Source: Acidocella sp. (GTDB lineage Bacteria; Pseudomonadota; Alphaproteobacteria; Acetobacterales; Acetobacteraceae). From it: a stretch of 64,000 nucleotides of DNA. Shown here piece by piece: positions 24,450 through 34,010 of this stretch. Where the stretch lies: the NCBI GenBank assembly GCA_031291755.1, contig JARLIK010000007.1:27021-91020 (forward strand), written 5' to 3'. The notes under the pieces are model-generated. The model saw only the letters and a list, made by a program, of their open reading frames with translations, made no database searches and was not told the origin of the DNA. Both the position numbers and the translations under genes were made by a program. How positions within the stretch are numbered: position 1 is the stretch's first letter; each line of letters begins with the position of its first letter.

Positions 24450-25811
24450 ATGGCGCTATGGTTCGACGTTGATGATCTCATCCGGTATTTTGCCACCTCG
24501 GCCCGCCCCACCGGCATCCAGCGGCTGAGTTTTGAGCTGTTCCGCCAGCTTTCGCGTAGCGCCAACCCGGCGGGTCCTGTCATGTTCTGCCGCCGCCAAG
24601 CCAGCCCGCCGTACTTCCGCCGGGTAGATTTTGGCGCGCTGGAGGTGCGGGTTACGGTGCTGATGCAGATGCCGGCTGCCCCGCTGCCGGTCCGTACGCA
24701 CCGCACCGGCTGGCTGGCTGGTGGTGCCCGGCGCCTGCCGCACCGTGCCCGGCGCAGCCTGCGGATGATCCTCCGTGCGCTGCGTGATATCAAATGGGCG
24801 CTGAGCGATCTGGTCCAGGCCGCCGCCAGCCGCCAGGGCAGCTTGCTCGGCCTCGATCAGTTCGATGCCGCCGGGCCGGATATTGAATTCACCAATGGTG
24901 ATTGGCTGGTCAATCTCGGCAGCTCCTGGAATGTTCCGTATGAGAGCGCCGCATTGGAGGCACTGCAGCGCCAGGGCGGGCGCTTGGCGGTGCTGGTGCA
25001 TGACCTCATTCCGCAATTATTTCCCGAATGGTCGACGCATGAGACTTTGCAGGAATACCGGCAATGGCTGCATCAAACCCTGCCGCGCGCGGATTTGCTG
25101 CTGGCCAATTCACGCAACACCGCCGCCGACCTTGAAAGCTGCCTTAAGGGTCTGCATGGCACGCTGCCGCCGGTGGCTATTTTGCCGATGGGCGGCCTGC
25201 AACCGCCTGACACTAGCCGCCAACCGGCGCGGCCCTTTGTGCTGCTGGTCTCGACCTTGGAGGTCCGCAAAAACCACGCGCTGCTCTTCAAGGTCTGGCA
25301 ACGGCTGATGGCGCAATATCCGGAATCGCGCGTGCCGGACCTGGTATTCGCCGGCAAGCGCGGCTGGCTGATCGATGATTTTCTCGCCCAAATGCACAAT
25401 GCCGCCTGGCTGGACGGCAAAATCCGCTTCATCGAAAGCCCGTCCGATTCAGAACTGGCCATGCTGTACCGGCAATGTTTGTTCACCGTGTATCCTTCCT
25501 TGTATGAAGGCTGGGGGCTGCCGGTCACTGAATCCCTAAGTTTCGGTAAAACCGTCGCCGCTTCCAACCGCGCCTCGATCCCGGAAGCGGGCGGCGATTA
25601 TTGTGTTTATTTTGATCCGGAAAATATCGCGGAGGCTTTGAGTGTCATCGCCGGGCTGATCATGCAGCCCGAGCGCGTGGCGGCGCTGGAAGCGCATATC
25701 GCGGCGAATTTTCAGCCGCCGTGCTGGGCTGACAGCGCCGTCGCGCTGATCGCCACGCTGACCGGAGCGTCCGATGTGAGTGTCCTGCCGGAGTTGGAAT
25801 ATGCCGCTTAA
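24450..25811 (+). CDS. Glycosyltransferase, GT4-like
   Basis: The 453-residue protein has an N-terminal part typical of polysaccharide glycosyltransferases (WFDVDDLIRYFATSARPTGI), NGDWLVNLGSSWNV, and from about residue 270 the GT-B C-terminal half (RPFVLLVSTLEVRKNHALLF; YPSLYEGWGLPVTESLSFGK with the EGWGLPVTE donor motif; AASNRASIPEAGGDYCVYFD). It probably transfers a sugar, perhaps rhamnose from the neighbouring gmd/rmd pathway, but the sugar cannot be read from sequence. No signal peptide is seen, so it acts at the inner face. Confidence 0.85.
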   Translation: MALWFDVDDLIRYFATSARPTGIQRLSFELFRQLSRSANPAGPVMFCRRQASPPYFRRVDFGALEVRVTVLMQMPAAPLPVRTHRTGWLAGGARRLPHRARRSLRMILRALRDIKWALSDLVQAAASRQGSLLGLDQFDAAGPDIEFTNGDWLVNLGSSWNVPYESAALEALQRQGGRLAVLVHDLIPQLFPEWSTHETLQEYRQWLHQTLPRADLLLANSRNTAADLESCLKGLHGTLPPVAILPMGGLQPPDTSRQPARPFVLLVSTLEVRKNHALLFKVWQRLMAQYPESRVPDLVFAGKRGWLIDDFLAQMHNAAWLDGKIRFIESPSDSELAMLYRQCLFTVYPSLYEGWGLPVTESLSFGKTVAASNRASIPEAGGDYCVYFDPENIAEALSVIAGLIMQPERVAALEAHIAANFQPPCWADSAVALIATLTGASDVSVLPELEYAA

Positions 25812-25873
25812 AAAATCTTGCGGCGCGATGAAATTCCCGTTCATGGTTTGGCTGGCAGTCATGGCGGGGTGCG

Positions 25874-26329
25874 GTGCGGCTCAAACATTATCTGGCGTTG
25901 TCCTGGCTGGTTATGCTCGCGGCCTGCGGCGGGCCGCACCCCAATGTAGGCACCGCCACCAACCTCACCTGTGTGCCCTATGCGCGTGAAGTCTCGGGGA
26001 TTCAGCTGATGGGTGATGCTGGACAATGGTGGAATGAGGCCGCTGGGCGGTATAATCGCAGCCAGACGCCAGCGCCGGGCGCGGTACTGGTGTTCAAGCC
26101 CTATGGCTCGATGACCAGCGGCCATCTGGCGGTGGTGACCTCGGTGCTGGATTCCCGCCGTATCGCGGTCACGCAATCCAACTGGGTGCCGTACCGGATT
26201 GAGAATAACCAGCCGGTCATCGACGTCTCCCCGGCCAATGACTGGACCGAGGTAAGGGTCTGGTATGAGCCGGTGAATGAAATGGGTGCCACGGTTTACC
26301 CCACCGATGGGTTTATCCTGCCGCATTAA
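25874..26329 (+). CDS. CHAP-domain lipoprotein (amidase/endopeptidase-like)
   Basis: The 151-residue product starts at GTG 25874 and has a lipobox-like LAACG near residue 18. CVPYAREVSGI carries the candidate CHAP catalytic Cys, with GHLAVVTSV providing the His and GAVLVFKP the central strand. CHAP domains cleave peptidoglycan cross-links or stems. It lies between a glycosyltransferase and murJ, fitting a role in envelope growth or division. It is short, with only a CHAP domain. The GTG start has no strong ribosome site, so the start could be later. Confidence 0.7.
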   Translation: MRLKHYLALSWLVMLAACGGPHPNVGTATNLTCVPYAREVSGIQLMGDAGQWWNEAAGRYNRSQTPAPGAVLVFKPYGSMTSGHLAVVTSVLDSRRIAVTQSNWVPYRIENNQPVIDVSPANDWTEVRVWYEPVNEMGATVYPTDGFILPH

Positions 26330-26341
26330 CCATGTAGGCGG

Positions 26342-27883
26342 ATGGGCATGTTACGAAGCGCCTTCACGGTGGGACTATGGACCATGGCAAGCCGGGTACT
26401 CGGCTTTGCGCGTGATATTCTCATCGCCGCCATCCTCGGCACCGGCCCGGTGGCCGATGCGTTTTTCGTGGCCCTGCGGCTGCCTAATCTGTTCCGCCGT
26501 TTATTTGGCGAGGGCGCGTTCAATGCCGCCTTCGTGCCCTCCATCTCCGCCATTCTGCACACCGAAGGCACGCAAGCCGCCGCCGGATTCGCCGAGGAAA
26601 CCACCGCCGTCATGGTGTTCTGGCTGGGTGCCATTACGGTGGTGGGCGAGATTTTCATGCCCTGGGTGCTGTATGTGCTGGCGCCGGGTTTTTCCAGCAA
26701 TCCGGGCAAATTTGCGCTGGCGGTGGCGCTCACGCGGATCATGTTTCCGTATCTGTTTTTTGTCTGCTTGGCGGCGTTGCTGTCCGGCGTGCTGAACGCC
26801 ATGAATAAATTTGCCGCCGCCGCCGCCGCGCCGCTGCTGTTCAACGTGTTTTCCATCGTCTTCATGCTGCTGCTCACGCCGTATTTGCCCAATCCCGGCT
26901 ACGCGCTGGCCTGGGGTGTTACGGTCTCGGGCGTGGCGCAGCTTTGGCTGCTGGTCTGGGCATTGCGGCGGGTTGGCATGCGCCTGCGAGTCCCACGCCC
27001 CAAACTCACCCCGCGGATCCGCAAATTATTCCGCCGCATGGCCCCAGGGCTGGTGGGGGCAGGGGTGACTCAGCTCAACGTCTCCATCGACATCATCATC
27101 GGCACCCTGTTACCCGCGGGGTCGGTTTCGTTGCTGTATTACGCCGACCGGGTGAACCAACTGCCGCTCGGTGTCATCGGCACGGCGGCGGGCACCGCGC
27201 TGCTGCCGCTGGTGGCCCGCCAGATTGCCCTTAACGACACTGAGGGCGCGATCGCCACCCTCAACCGGGCGCTGGAATCGGTGCTGATCCTCACTTTGCC
27301 CGCCGCCATCGGGCTTTCGGTGGCCGCCGTGCCGGTGATGGACGTGCTGTTCGTGCGCGGTGCCTTCAGCCTGCATACGGCGGTGCTGGCCGGCCATTCG
27401 CTGGCGGCGTTCGCCATCGGCCTGCCGGTGTTCGCGCTGGTGAAAATCCTCACCCCCGGCTTTTACGCGCGGGGCGATACCGTGACGCCGTTAAAAATCG
27501 GCGTCGCTGCCGTGCTGCTGAATCTGGCGATGAATCTGGTATTCATGCACCCTCTGAAGGCTGTCGGCCCGGCCTTGGCCACCAGCCTGGCCGCCGCCTT
27601 CAACGCCGTGGTGCTGACGGTGGTGCTGCACAAGCGCGGCCACTTCAAACTGGATTCGCCCGCCAAACAACGCCTGCCACGCATCCTCGCTACCAGCCTG
27701 TTGATGGCCGCCGCCCTGGCCGGCACGCAATATTTATTGCCCCCCGGCAAAACCAGCATCCCGGAATTTTTGCTCCTCACACTGGTAGGCGGCATTGCCT
27801 ATGTTGGCGGCGGCATCCTGCTGGGGGCGTTTGACCTGGAGCAGCTTCGCGCCATCCTTGCCCGCCGCCGCGCACGCGGCTAA
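26342..27883 (+). CDS. murJ: Lipid II flippase
   Basis: The 513-residue protein has the MurJ/MviN layout of about 14 membrane helices and the conserved stretches RVLGFARDILIAAILGTGPVADAFFVAL, RRLFGEGAFNAAFVPS, TRIMFPYLFFVCLAALLSGVLNA and ARGDTVTPLKI. It translocates lipid II for peptidoglycan synthesis. Start ATG 26342; ATG 26348 is an alternative two codons later. The gene follows the CHAP lipoprotein by 12 bases and precedes trpS by 10 bases. Confidence 0.94.
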   Translation: MGMLRSAFTVGLWTMASRVLGFARDILIAAILGTGPVADAFFVALRLPNLFRRLFGEGAFNAAFVPSISAILHTEGTQAAAGFAEETTAVMVFWLGAITVVGEIFMPWVLYVLAPGFSSNPGKFALAVALTRIMFPYLFFVCLAALLSGVLNAMNKFAAAAAAPLLFNVFSIVFMLLLTPYLPNPGYALAWGVTVSGVAQLWLLVWALRRVGMRLRVPRPKLTPRIRKLFRRMAPGLVGAGVTQLNVSIDIIIGTLLPAGSVSLLYYADRVNQLPLGVIGTAAGTALLPLVARQIALNDTEGAIATLNRALESVLILTLPAAIGLSVAAVPVMDVLFVRGAFSLHTAVLAGHSLAAFAIGLPVFALVKILTPGFYARGDTVTPLKIGVAAVLLNLAMNLVFMHPLKAVGPALATSLAAAFNAVVLTVVLHKRGHFKLDSPAKQRLPRILATSLLMAAALAGTQYLLPPGKTSIPEFLLLTLVGGIAYVGGGILLGAFDLEQLRAILARRRARG

Positions 27884-27893
27884 CCATCCGGCC

Positions 27894-28892
27894 ATGACAC
27901 GCATATTCTCAGGCATTCAGCCCACCGGCATCGCGCATCTCGGCAACTACCTCGGCGCCATCCAAAATTGGGTGAAGCTGCAGGCCGATAACGAGTGCAT
28001 CTTCTGCCTGGTGGATTTGCACGCCATCACCGTGGCGCAGGACCCCAAAGCGTTGCGGGCGCAAACCCTGCAAAACGCCGCCATTTTGATCGCCTGCGGC
28101 ATCGACCCCGAAAAACAAATATTGTTTCACCAATCCGCCGTGCACGCCCACACCCGCCTGGCCTGGATATTCAACTGCGTCGCCCGCGTTGGCTGGCTCA
28201 ACCGCATGACCCAGTTCAAGGACAAGGCGGGGAAGGACCGCGAGGCGGTTTCCACCGGCCTGTATGTGTACCCCAATCTCATGGCCGCCGACATTCACGC
28301 CTATCACGCAACCCTGGTGCCGGTGGGCGATGACCAGCGCCAGCATCTCGAACTCGCTAACGACATCGCCGAAAAATTCAACCATGATTACAGCGTGGAT
28401 TTTTTCCCCCGCATCGAGCCGCTGATTTTAGCCGAAACCGCCCGCGTGATGAGCCTGCGCGATGGGTTGAAGAAAATGTCGAAGTCCGATGCCTCCGAGC
28501 AAAGCCGGATTCAACTGACCGACGATGCTGACACCATCGCGTTAAAAATCCGCCGCGCCAAAACCGACCCGGAACCGCTGCCGGATAACATCGAGGCCCT
28601 GAAACCCCGCGCGGAAGCCACTAACCTGGTCGGCATGTATGCCGCGATGACTAACCAAACCTCCGCTGCGGTGCTGCAACAATTCGCAGGCTCCGGCTTC
28701 GGCCCGTTCAAGGAAAAACTCGCGGAAGTTTTGGTGGCGCACATCGCCCCGATCACCAAGGCCGCGAACGATCTGCTGGCCGAGCCGGTGTATCTCGAAT
28801 CGATCCTGCAATCCGGCGCCCGCCGCGCCGCCGCCATCGCCAACCCGATCGTGGACGAAGCCGAACGTATTGTCGGGTTTCTACCGCGATAG
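27894..28892 (+). CDS. trpS: Tryptophanyl-tRNA synthetase
   Basis: Start ATG 27894 (MTRIFSGIQPTGIAHLGNYLG) gives 332 residues; an earlier in-frame start at 27795 lies inside murJ. The class I HLGN signature is at about residue 14, LVDLHAIT follows, and KKMSKSD is the KMSKS loop near residue 195. It charges tRNA-Trp. The length is normal. It is likely read from the murJ promoter, and the hairpin with T-run after it (28908-28945) ends the unit. Confidence 0.96.
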   Translation: MTRIFSGIQPTGIAHLGNYLGAIQNWVKLQADNECIFCLVDLHAITVAQDPKALRAQTLQNAAILIACGIDPEKQILFHQSAVHAHTRLAWIFNCVARVGWLNRMTQFKDKAGKDREAVSTGLYVYPNLMAADIHAYHATLVPVGDDQRQHLELANDIAEKFNHDYSVDFFPRIEPLILAETARVMSLRDGLKKMSKSDASEQSRIQLTDDADTIALKIRRAKTDPEPLPDNIEALKPRAEATNLVGMYAAMTNQTSAAVLQQFAGSGFGPFKEKLAEVLVAHIAPITKAANDLLAEPVYLESILQSGARRAAAIANPIVDEAERIVGFLPR

Positions 28893-28907
28893 GCGTCATC
28901 GTCCCTC

Positions 28908-28945
28908 GTCATGGCCGGGCTCGACCCGGCCATCCACGTTTTTTT
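28908..28945 (+). terminator. Palindromic terminator after trpS, element copy 2
   Basis: ATGGCCGGG (28911-28919) pairs perfectly with CCCGGCCAT (28925-28933) over CTCGA, and seven T residues follow at 28939-28945. The preceding GTC (28908-28910) makes the left arm match the palindrome at 19299, so a dispersed repeat element seems to act here as a rho-independent terminator. Confidence 0.8.
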
Positions 28946-29106
28946 GTGTCTGCGCGAGAATGACGAAAGGGTTGGGGGAACGTCCCTGAAGATGGCGGAA
29001 TGCGCGGAGCCTACACCCGCATAGGTGGGTGCTGTCCCGCCCTTGCTTGCTGCTCTTGTTCAAGAAAATAGTGGCGAGTATCGATGGCTAAACTTATAAG
29101 TGTGAA

Positions 29107-29337
29107 ATGAATTCTGATCGCCCAGCTCGCAAGAGGCTAAATGCGGATGAAAAAAGAGCCTTTATGGCGGGAACCATACAACGGTTTATGAAAAACTATA
29201 CCCGTAAGGCATAGAAAGGGATTGAGCCCAACGATCGAAAGTATGACCGTGCTTTAGAAAATAAAATCAAAAATATGAAGCCTGACCAATTGGATGATCT
29301 TTTGAGAAGCGACGAAGATGGGAAAGGGTCTGAGTAG
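29107..29337 (+). pseudogene. Small gene broken by an in-frame TAG
   Basis: From ATG 29107 the frame encodes 35 residues (MNSDRPARKRLNADEKRAF...) to TAG at 29212-29214, then continues open for 40 more codons (KGIEPNDRKYDRALENK...) to TAG at 29335-29337. Both halves have the same lysine/aspartate-rich, AT-richer style, so a single 76-codon gene with a Trp-to-stop-like change (TAG for TGG) is likely. The surrounding 460-base gap between trpS and thiD holds no other gene. The family is not recognised. Confidence 0.55.
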
Positions 29338-29355
29338 CGCATTCCGCCACCTTTG

Positions 29356-30144
29356 TTAGCATCCGCTACTCCTCACCCCATGCCAAACCGGCCCATGCCC
29401 GCTACCAAATCCCGGCGCGTGTTTGATCGCCATTTGTAAATAATCATGCGCCCGCCTTACAGCATCCACCAAACCCAGCCCCTGCGCCAGCCCCGTGGCA
29501 ATGGCTGAGGCTAATGTGCACCCCGTACCATGGGTGTTTTTGGTGTGAATCCGTGGGTGTGAAAACACCTCCACACCGCCTTCATAAACCAGCGTGTCGG
29601 TGAGCATATCGCCATCGCCATGGCCGCCTTTAATCAGCGCCGCTTTCGCCCCCATTGCCAGCAATGCCCGCCCGGCGGCCAGGTAATCATCCGCCCCACG
29701 CAACGTCAGCCCGGTCAGCTTGGCCGCCTCCGGCAAATTTGGCGTGACAATCGTGGCAAGCGGCATCAGCAGTTTTTTCACACCGGCAATCGCGTCATCG
29801 GGCAGCAGCACAGCACCGGAGGTCGCCACCATCACCGGGTCCAGCACCACCGGCACCCCGCGCGGCAGGCTCTCGGCCACCGCCGCGATAATTTCGGCAT
29901 TCGCCAGCATGCCCAATTTCACCGCATCCACCCCGATATCCGCCAGCACGGTTTGGATTGAAAGGCGAACAAATTCCGCCGGCAGCGTGCGCACGCCAAA
30001 CACCCCCAGCGTATTCTGCGCCGTCACCGCCGTAATGGTTGTGCAGCCATAGCCCCCAAGGGCCGCGATGGTTTTAATATCCGCCTCAATCCCCGCCCCG
30101 CCGCCGGAGTCAGAGCCCGCAATCGTCAATACCCGCTTAATCAT
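29356..30144 (-). CDS. thiD: Hydroxymethylpyrimidine/phosphomethylpyrimidine kinase
   Basis: Start ATG 30144 ([22 protein letters not shown]) gives 262 residues and overlaps the glmM stop (ATGA). [38 protein letters not shown] and the C-terminal [18 protein letters not shown] anion-hole motif are standard for ThiD ribokinase-fold kinases of thiamine synthesis. The expected Lys and Asp of the active site are in place. It follows folP-glmM in one overlapping unit, so these three genes are probably co-transcribed. Confidence 0.95.
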   Translation of the reverse strand: MIKRVLTIAGSDSGGGAGIEADIKTIAALGGYGCTTITAVTAQNTLGVFGVRTLPAEFVRLSIQTVLADIGVDAVKLGMLANAEIIAAVAESLPRGVPVVLDPVMVATSGAVLLPDDAIAGVKKLLMPLATIVTPNLPEAAKLTGLTLRGADDYLAAGRALLAMGAKAALIKGGHGDGDMLTDTLVYEGGVEVFSHPRIHTKNTHGTGCTLASAIATGLAQGLGLVDAVRRAHDYLQMAIKHAPGFGSGHGPVWHGVRSSGC

Positions 30145-31499
30145 GCAGCGCGGGCAATCGTCACGCATAATCCTTCAACAATTTCCTGGATCAGCGCGAA
30201 ATCCTCGCCCTCCGCCATCACCCGTATCAACGGCTCGGTGCCGGAAGCGCGGATCAACACCCGCCCGGTCGCCGCCAGCCGCTCGCTCGCCAGCGCAATG
30301 GCGCTCTGAATATCCGGCAGCACCAGCGGCGACACACCGGAATAGCGCACATTGCGCAGCAGTTGCGGCAGCGGTGCAAACACCCGGCACGCCTCCGAGG
30401 CTTTGCGCCCCGAGCGCACCAGCACCGCCAGCACCTGCAACGCCGCAATCAGCCCATCGCCGGTGGTGGCAAAATCCGACAGAATCACATGGCCGGATTG
30501 CTCGCCGCCCAGGTTGATCCCCTCCGCCCGCATCGTCTCCGCCACATAGCGGTCACCCACCTTGGTCCGCAGCAATTCAATGCCCAGCCCACCCAAAAAC
30601 CGCTCCAACCCCAAATTCGACATCACCGTCGCCACAATGCCCGGCTTCGAGAGTCTTCCTTGCTCAAACATATCGCGCGCGATCAGGCCCAAAATCTGGT
30701 CGCCATCGACAATCTCGCCGCGCTCATCGGCCAGAATCACCCGGTCGGCATCGCCGTCCAGCGCAATCCCAATGTCCGCGTGATGCTCGATCACCGCCGC
30801 GCAGAGATGGTCCGGCACGGTGGAACCAACGCCCTTGTTGATATTATAGCCATCCGGCTCCACCCCAATGGGGATGACCGTGGCCCCCAGCTCATACAAC
30901 GCCGCCGGGGCCACTTTGTAGGCCGCGCCATGGGCGCAATCCACCACGATGCGCAGGCCATCCAGCCGCAAACCCCGCTCCAGGCTGGATTTCGCCGCTT
31001 CGATGTAGCGCCCCGCTGCATCCACCAGCCGCGAGGCCCGCCCCAGCCGATCAGGCGGAGCCAGCCGGCCGGAGAGGTCACTCTCCATCAGCGCCTCGAT
31101 CTCCATCTCGGTGGCATCCGAGAGTTTCGCGCCATCCGGGCCGAACAATTTAATCCCGTTATCCTCATACGGGTTATGGCTGGCCGAAATCACCACCCCC
31201 AAATCCAGCCGCAAACTGCGCGTCAGCATCGCAATCGCCGGGGTCGGCAGCGGCCCGGCCAACGTTACGTTCATCCCCGCCCCGGTGAACCCGGCGGTCA
31301 GCGCTGGTTCCAGCATGTAGCCGGAAAGCCTGGTGTCCTTGCCGATAATCACCCGGTGCCGATGGTTGCCACGGGTAAACAGCAGCCCGGCGGCCTGCCC
31401 CAGCTTCAGCGCCATCTCGGCGGTCATCGGGCTGGTGTTGGCGGTGCCGCGGATACCGTCAGTGCCAAAGAGGCGGCGCTTGGTGGGCGAGTGATTCAT
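30141..31499 (-). CDS. glmM: Phosphoglucosamine mutase
   Basis: Start ATG 31499 ([21 protein letters not shown]) gives 452 residues. Ser107 in ISASHNP is the phosphoserine of Glm[15 protein letters not shown] binds the metal, GGEQSGHVI is the sugar loop and [15 protein letters not shown] the phosphate loop. It converts glucosamine-6-phosphate to glucosamine-1-phosphate for cell-wall precursors. It overlaps folP upstream and thiD downstream by four bases each. Confidence 0.97.
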   Translation of the reverse strand: MNHSPTKRRLFGTDGIRGTANTSPMTAEMALKLGQAAGLLFTRGNHRHRVIIGKDTRLSGYMLEPALTAGFTGAGMNVTLAGPLPTPAIAMLTRSLRLDLGVVISASHNPYEDNGIKLFGPDGAKLSDATEMEIEALMESDLSGRLAPPDRLGRASRLVDAAGRYIEAAKSSLERGLRLDGLRIVVDCAHGAAYKVAPAALYELGATVIPIGVEPDGYNINKGVGSTVPDHLCAAVIEHHADIGIALDGDADRVILADERGEIVDGDQILGLIARDMFEQGRLSKPGIVATVMSNLGLERFLGGLGIELLRTKVGDRYVAETMRAEGINLGGEQSGHVILSDFATTGDGLIAALQVLAVLVRSGRKASEACRVFAPLPQLLRNVRYSGVSPLVLPDIQSAIALASERLAATGRVLIRASGTEPLIRVMAEGEDFALIQEIVEGLCVTIARAA

Positions 31500-32344
31500 A
31501 GGCTCTTTCCACTCCCGGCGGGCCCGTTCGTCAATTGCTGCCACATTTTAACACCCTGCACCGTCTCGCCCACGTCATGCACCCGCAGAATATGCGCGCC
31601 CTGGTTCAGGGCATACAGGCCCGCGGCCAGCGAGCCGGGGAAGCGCCTGGCGGCCTCCGGCTCCTCACCAAATTCCCCCACAAACCGCTTGCGCGACACC
31701 CCGATCACCAGCGGATGCCCCAGCGCCACAAACGCCCAGGTCTCGCGCAGCAATTCCAAATTCTGCGCCCCCATTTTGGCAAACCCCAGCCCAGGGTCGA
31801 GTGCGATGTTTGCAGGCTTAACGCCCGCCGCCTCGGCGGCATCCCGAATGGCCACCAGCTCGGCCAACACCTCACGCGCCACGTCGGCATAATGCGCCTG
31901 ACAGTTCATGGTCATGGGCGAGCCCCGCATGTGCATCAGCACCACCGGGCAATTGGCCGCCGCCACCAGCGCCGCTGCCTTGGGGTCATGGCGCAGGCCG
32001 GACACATCATTGATAATCCTGGCCCCGGCTTCCAGCGCTGCCGCCATGGTGGCGCCATTGCGGGTATCCACCGAGATCACCGCCTCGCCCGCCAGCGCCC
32101 GCAGCACTGGCAATATCCGGGCGATCTCCTCATCGGCAGAAATCACCGCCGCCCCCGGCCTGGTGCTCTCGCCGCCCACATCCAGAATATCCGCCCCGGC
32201 CGCCAGCATCTCCCGCCCGCGGGCAATCGCCGCTTGCGCATCCACAAGGCTGCCGCCGTCCGAGAAGGAATCCGGGGTGACATTGAGAATCCCCATCACC
32301 TTCGGGGTGCTCAAATCCAGCCCGGCCCACTGCAATTTATCCAT
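31496..32344 (-). CDS. folP: Dihydropteroate synthase
   Basis: I choose ATG 32344 ([21 protein letters not shown]), giving 282 residues; longer starts up to 32530 would cross the promoter space and the start of the divergent esterase gene. [37 protein letters not shown] and [11 protein letters not shown] are the folate-fold motifs of DHPS. It joins pterin pyrophosphate and p-aminobenzoate. The stop overlaps the glmM start. Confidence 0.96.
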   Translation of the reverse strand: MDKLQWAGLDLSTPKVMGILNVTPDSFSDGGSLVDAQAAIARGREMLAAGADILDVGGESTRPGAAVISADEEIARILPVLRALAGEAVISVDTRNGATMAAALEAGARIINDVSGLRHDPKAAALVAAANCPVVLMHMRGSPMTMNCQAHYADVAREVLAELVAIRDAAEAAGVKPANIALDPGLGFAKMGAQNLELLRETWAFVALGHPLVIGVSRKRFVGEFGEEPEAARRFPGSLAAGLYALNQGAHILRVHDVGETVQGVKMWQQLTNGPAGSGKSL

Positions 32345-32453
32345 GTCCTTGCCGGTAGCGTGGTGCCGCCTGGCTTGCAACAACCCTCTTGATAACGCGG
32401 GAGTGATCAAATGTTCTCTCCAACATGGCCAAAGTTGCGCTAGGTTATACTCC

Positions 32454-33314
32454 ATGAGTTTCCTGCCGCGTCCCATCGACCTGATCAACAAGGCCTTCGG
32501 GACCGCCGGGCTGACCATCACCCGCAACATCAGCTACGGCCCCGCCGAGCGCGACAAAATCGACATTTACCGCCCCGCCCAAGCTCGCGGACCATTGCCG
32601 GTTATCGTGTTTTTCTATGGAGGCTCCTGGCAGTATGGCCACCGTACCGACTACCAGTTCATGGCCGCCTTGCTGGCCAGACGGGGCTTTGTGGTGGCGG
32701 TGCCGGACTACCGGCTCTACCCGCAGGTCAAATTCCCTGACTTTTTGGCTGATTGCGCCGCTGCCACCGCCTTCATCATCAACAACATCGCCCAGCACGG
32801 CGGCAACGCGCAGGAGATTTTCCTGATCGGCCACTCCGCCGGCGCCTATAACGCCGTCATGCTGGCTCTGGCCCCGCAATTTCTGAACGACGCCGGGACC
32901 AGCCCAGACCGTCTGGCGGGCGTTATCGGCATTTCGGGCCCGTATGATTTCCTGCCGCTGCGCGACCCCATCATCAAGGACATCTTCTCCCCCCCGGCGG
33001 ATATCACGCTCACCCAGCCCATCACTTATGCCCGCGAGTCGGCTCCGCCCTTGCTCCTGCTGCACGGTGGCCGTGACACCACGGTCCTGCCGCGCAATAC
33101 CACGGCGCTGGGCGCCAAGCTCCGGCATGTTGGCGGCGTGGTGGAGACCAAAATCTACCCCAAGCTCAGCCATATCGACATCATCCTAACCGCGTTACCC
33201 TTGTTCGCGTGGCGCGCCCCGGTGTTCCCCGGCATCTTCGCCTTCCTCGCCGCCTGCATCGCTGGTGAGTACTCCCGCAACGGTTCCGAGATGACCGCAC
33301 CCGTGATAGATTAA
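32454..33314 (+). CDS. Alpha/beta hydrolase, carboxylesterase type
   Basis: Start ATG 32454 (MSFLPRPIDLINKAFG) gives 286 residues; the long in-frame extension to 31908 lies inside folP and is ignored. The protein has the oxyanion motif FFYGGSWQYG, the nucleophile elbow GHSAGAYNA, LLHGGRDTTVLP with the Asp, and KLSHIDI with the His. This is the fold of hormone-sensitive-lipase-like or kynurenine-formamidase-like esterases. No signal peptide is clear. Substrate unknown. Confidence 0.85.
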   Translation: MSFLPRPIDLINKAFGTAGLTITRNISYGPAERDKIDIYRPAQARGPLPVIVFFYGGSWQYGHRTDYQFMAALLARRGFVVAVPDYRLYPQVKFPDFLADCAAATAFIINNIAQHGGNAQEIFLIGHSAGAYNAVMLALAPQFLNDAGTSPDRLAGVIGISGPYDFLPLRDPIIKDIFSPPADITLTQPITYARESAPPLLLLHGGRDTTVLPRNTTALGAKLRHVGGVVETKIYPKLSHIDIILTALPLFAWRAPVFPGIFAFLAACIAGEYSRNGSEMTAPVID

Positions 33315-33353
33315 CACCTGGAGCGCGTTTGACGCTGAAGGGTGAGGTGGTGC

Positions 33354-34010
33354 GTGGCTGATAAACTATACCTTGGAACACGGCGTTATTCCTCCTGGTC
33401 GCTGCGCGGCTGGCTGATGGTCAAACTGGCCGGATTGCCGGTTGAGGAAGTCGTCATCCCCATCGCCGGGGGTGCCACGGCGGCGGTTAAAGCGGTGTCC
33501 CCCAACGGGCTGGTGCCCTACCTCGAACACCAGGGCGCCAAAATCTGGGAAAGCTTGGGCATTGCCGAATATTGCGCCGAGTTTGAACCCGCTCTGTGGC
33601 CGGCTGATAAAATCGCCCGCGCCCATGCCCGCTCTATCGCCGCTGAAATGCACGCCGGGTTTCGTGCCCTGCGGCAGGCCATGCCGATGAACCTCGGCCG
33701 CGACTACGCGGGCCTTGGCCAGAATGCCGAGAGCCTCGCCGATATCGCCCGCATTGACCAGATATTCACCCAGGCCCGCGCCATTTTTGGCTCTGATGGG
33801 TCGTATCTGTTCGGCACCCGTTTCAACGCCGCAGATGCCATGTTTGCGCCGGTGGTGGCCCGCTTTATCACCTTTCAGCCGCCGCTCTCCGCCGTTGCAC
33901 AATCCTATGTCCAGGCGGTGCGCGCACATCCTTTGGTGGATATGTGGTATCAGCTCGCGATGGATGAGCCCCCTTCCTGGCGGCTTGATAAATATGAAAG
34001 CCTTGCCTGA
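33354..34010 (+). CDS. Glutathione S-transferase family protein
   Basis: GTG 33354 (MADKLYLGTRRYSSWSLRGWL) with GGTGAGG upstream is a likely start, giving 218 residues. RRYSSWSLRGWLMVKLAGLP and SPNGLVPYLEHQGAKIWESLGIAEYCAE are the thioredoxin-fold glutathione site (ES contacts), followed by a helical C-terminal half (FGTRFNAADAMFAPVVAR). It resembles small bacterial GSTs of unknown substrate. Its stop overlaps the next start (TGATG). Confidence 0.88.
   Translation: MADKLYLGTRRYSSWSLRGWLMVKLAGLPVEEVVIPIAGGATAAVKAVSPNGLVPYLEHQGAKIWESLGIAEYCAEFEPALWPADKIARAHARSIAAEMHAGFRALRQAMPMNLGRDYAGLGQNAESLADIARIDQIFTQARAIFGSDGSYLFGTRFNAADAMFAPVVARFITFQPPLSAVAQSYVQAVRAHPLVDMWYQLAMDEPPSWRLDKYESLA

Noticed and set aside
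25801..25989. Short frame starting MPLKKSCGAMKFPFMVWLAV between the glycosyltransferase and the CHAP gene
   Set aside because: It turns into arginine- and histidine-rich out-of-frame sequence of the CHAP gene and has no coherent second half.
31908..32453. Plus-strand in-frame extension of the esterase gene upstream to 31908
   Set aside because: It lies fully antisense to folP, which has clear DHPS motifs; ATG 32454 begins the hydrolase.
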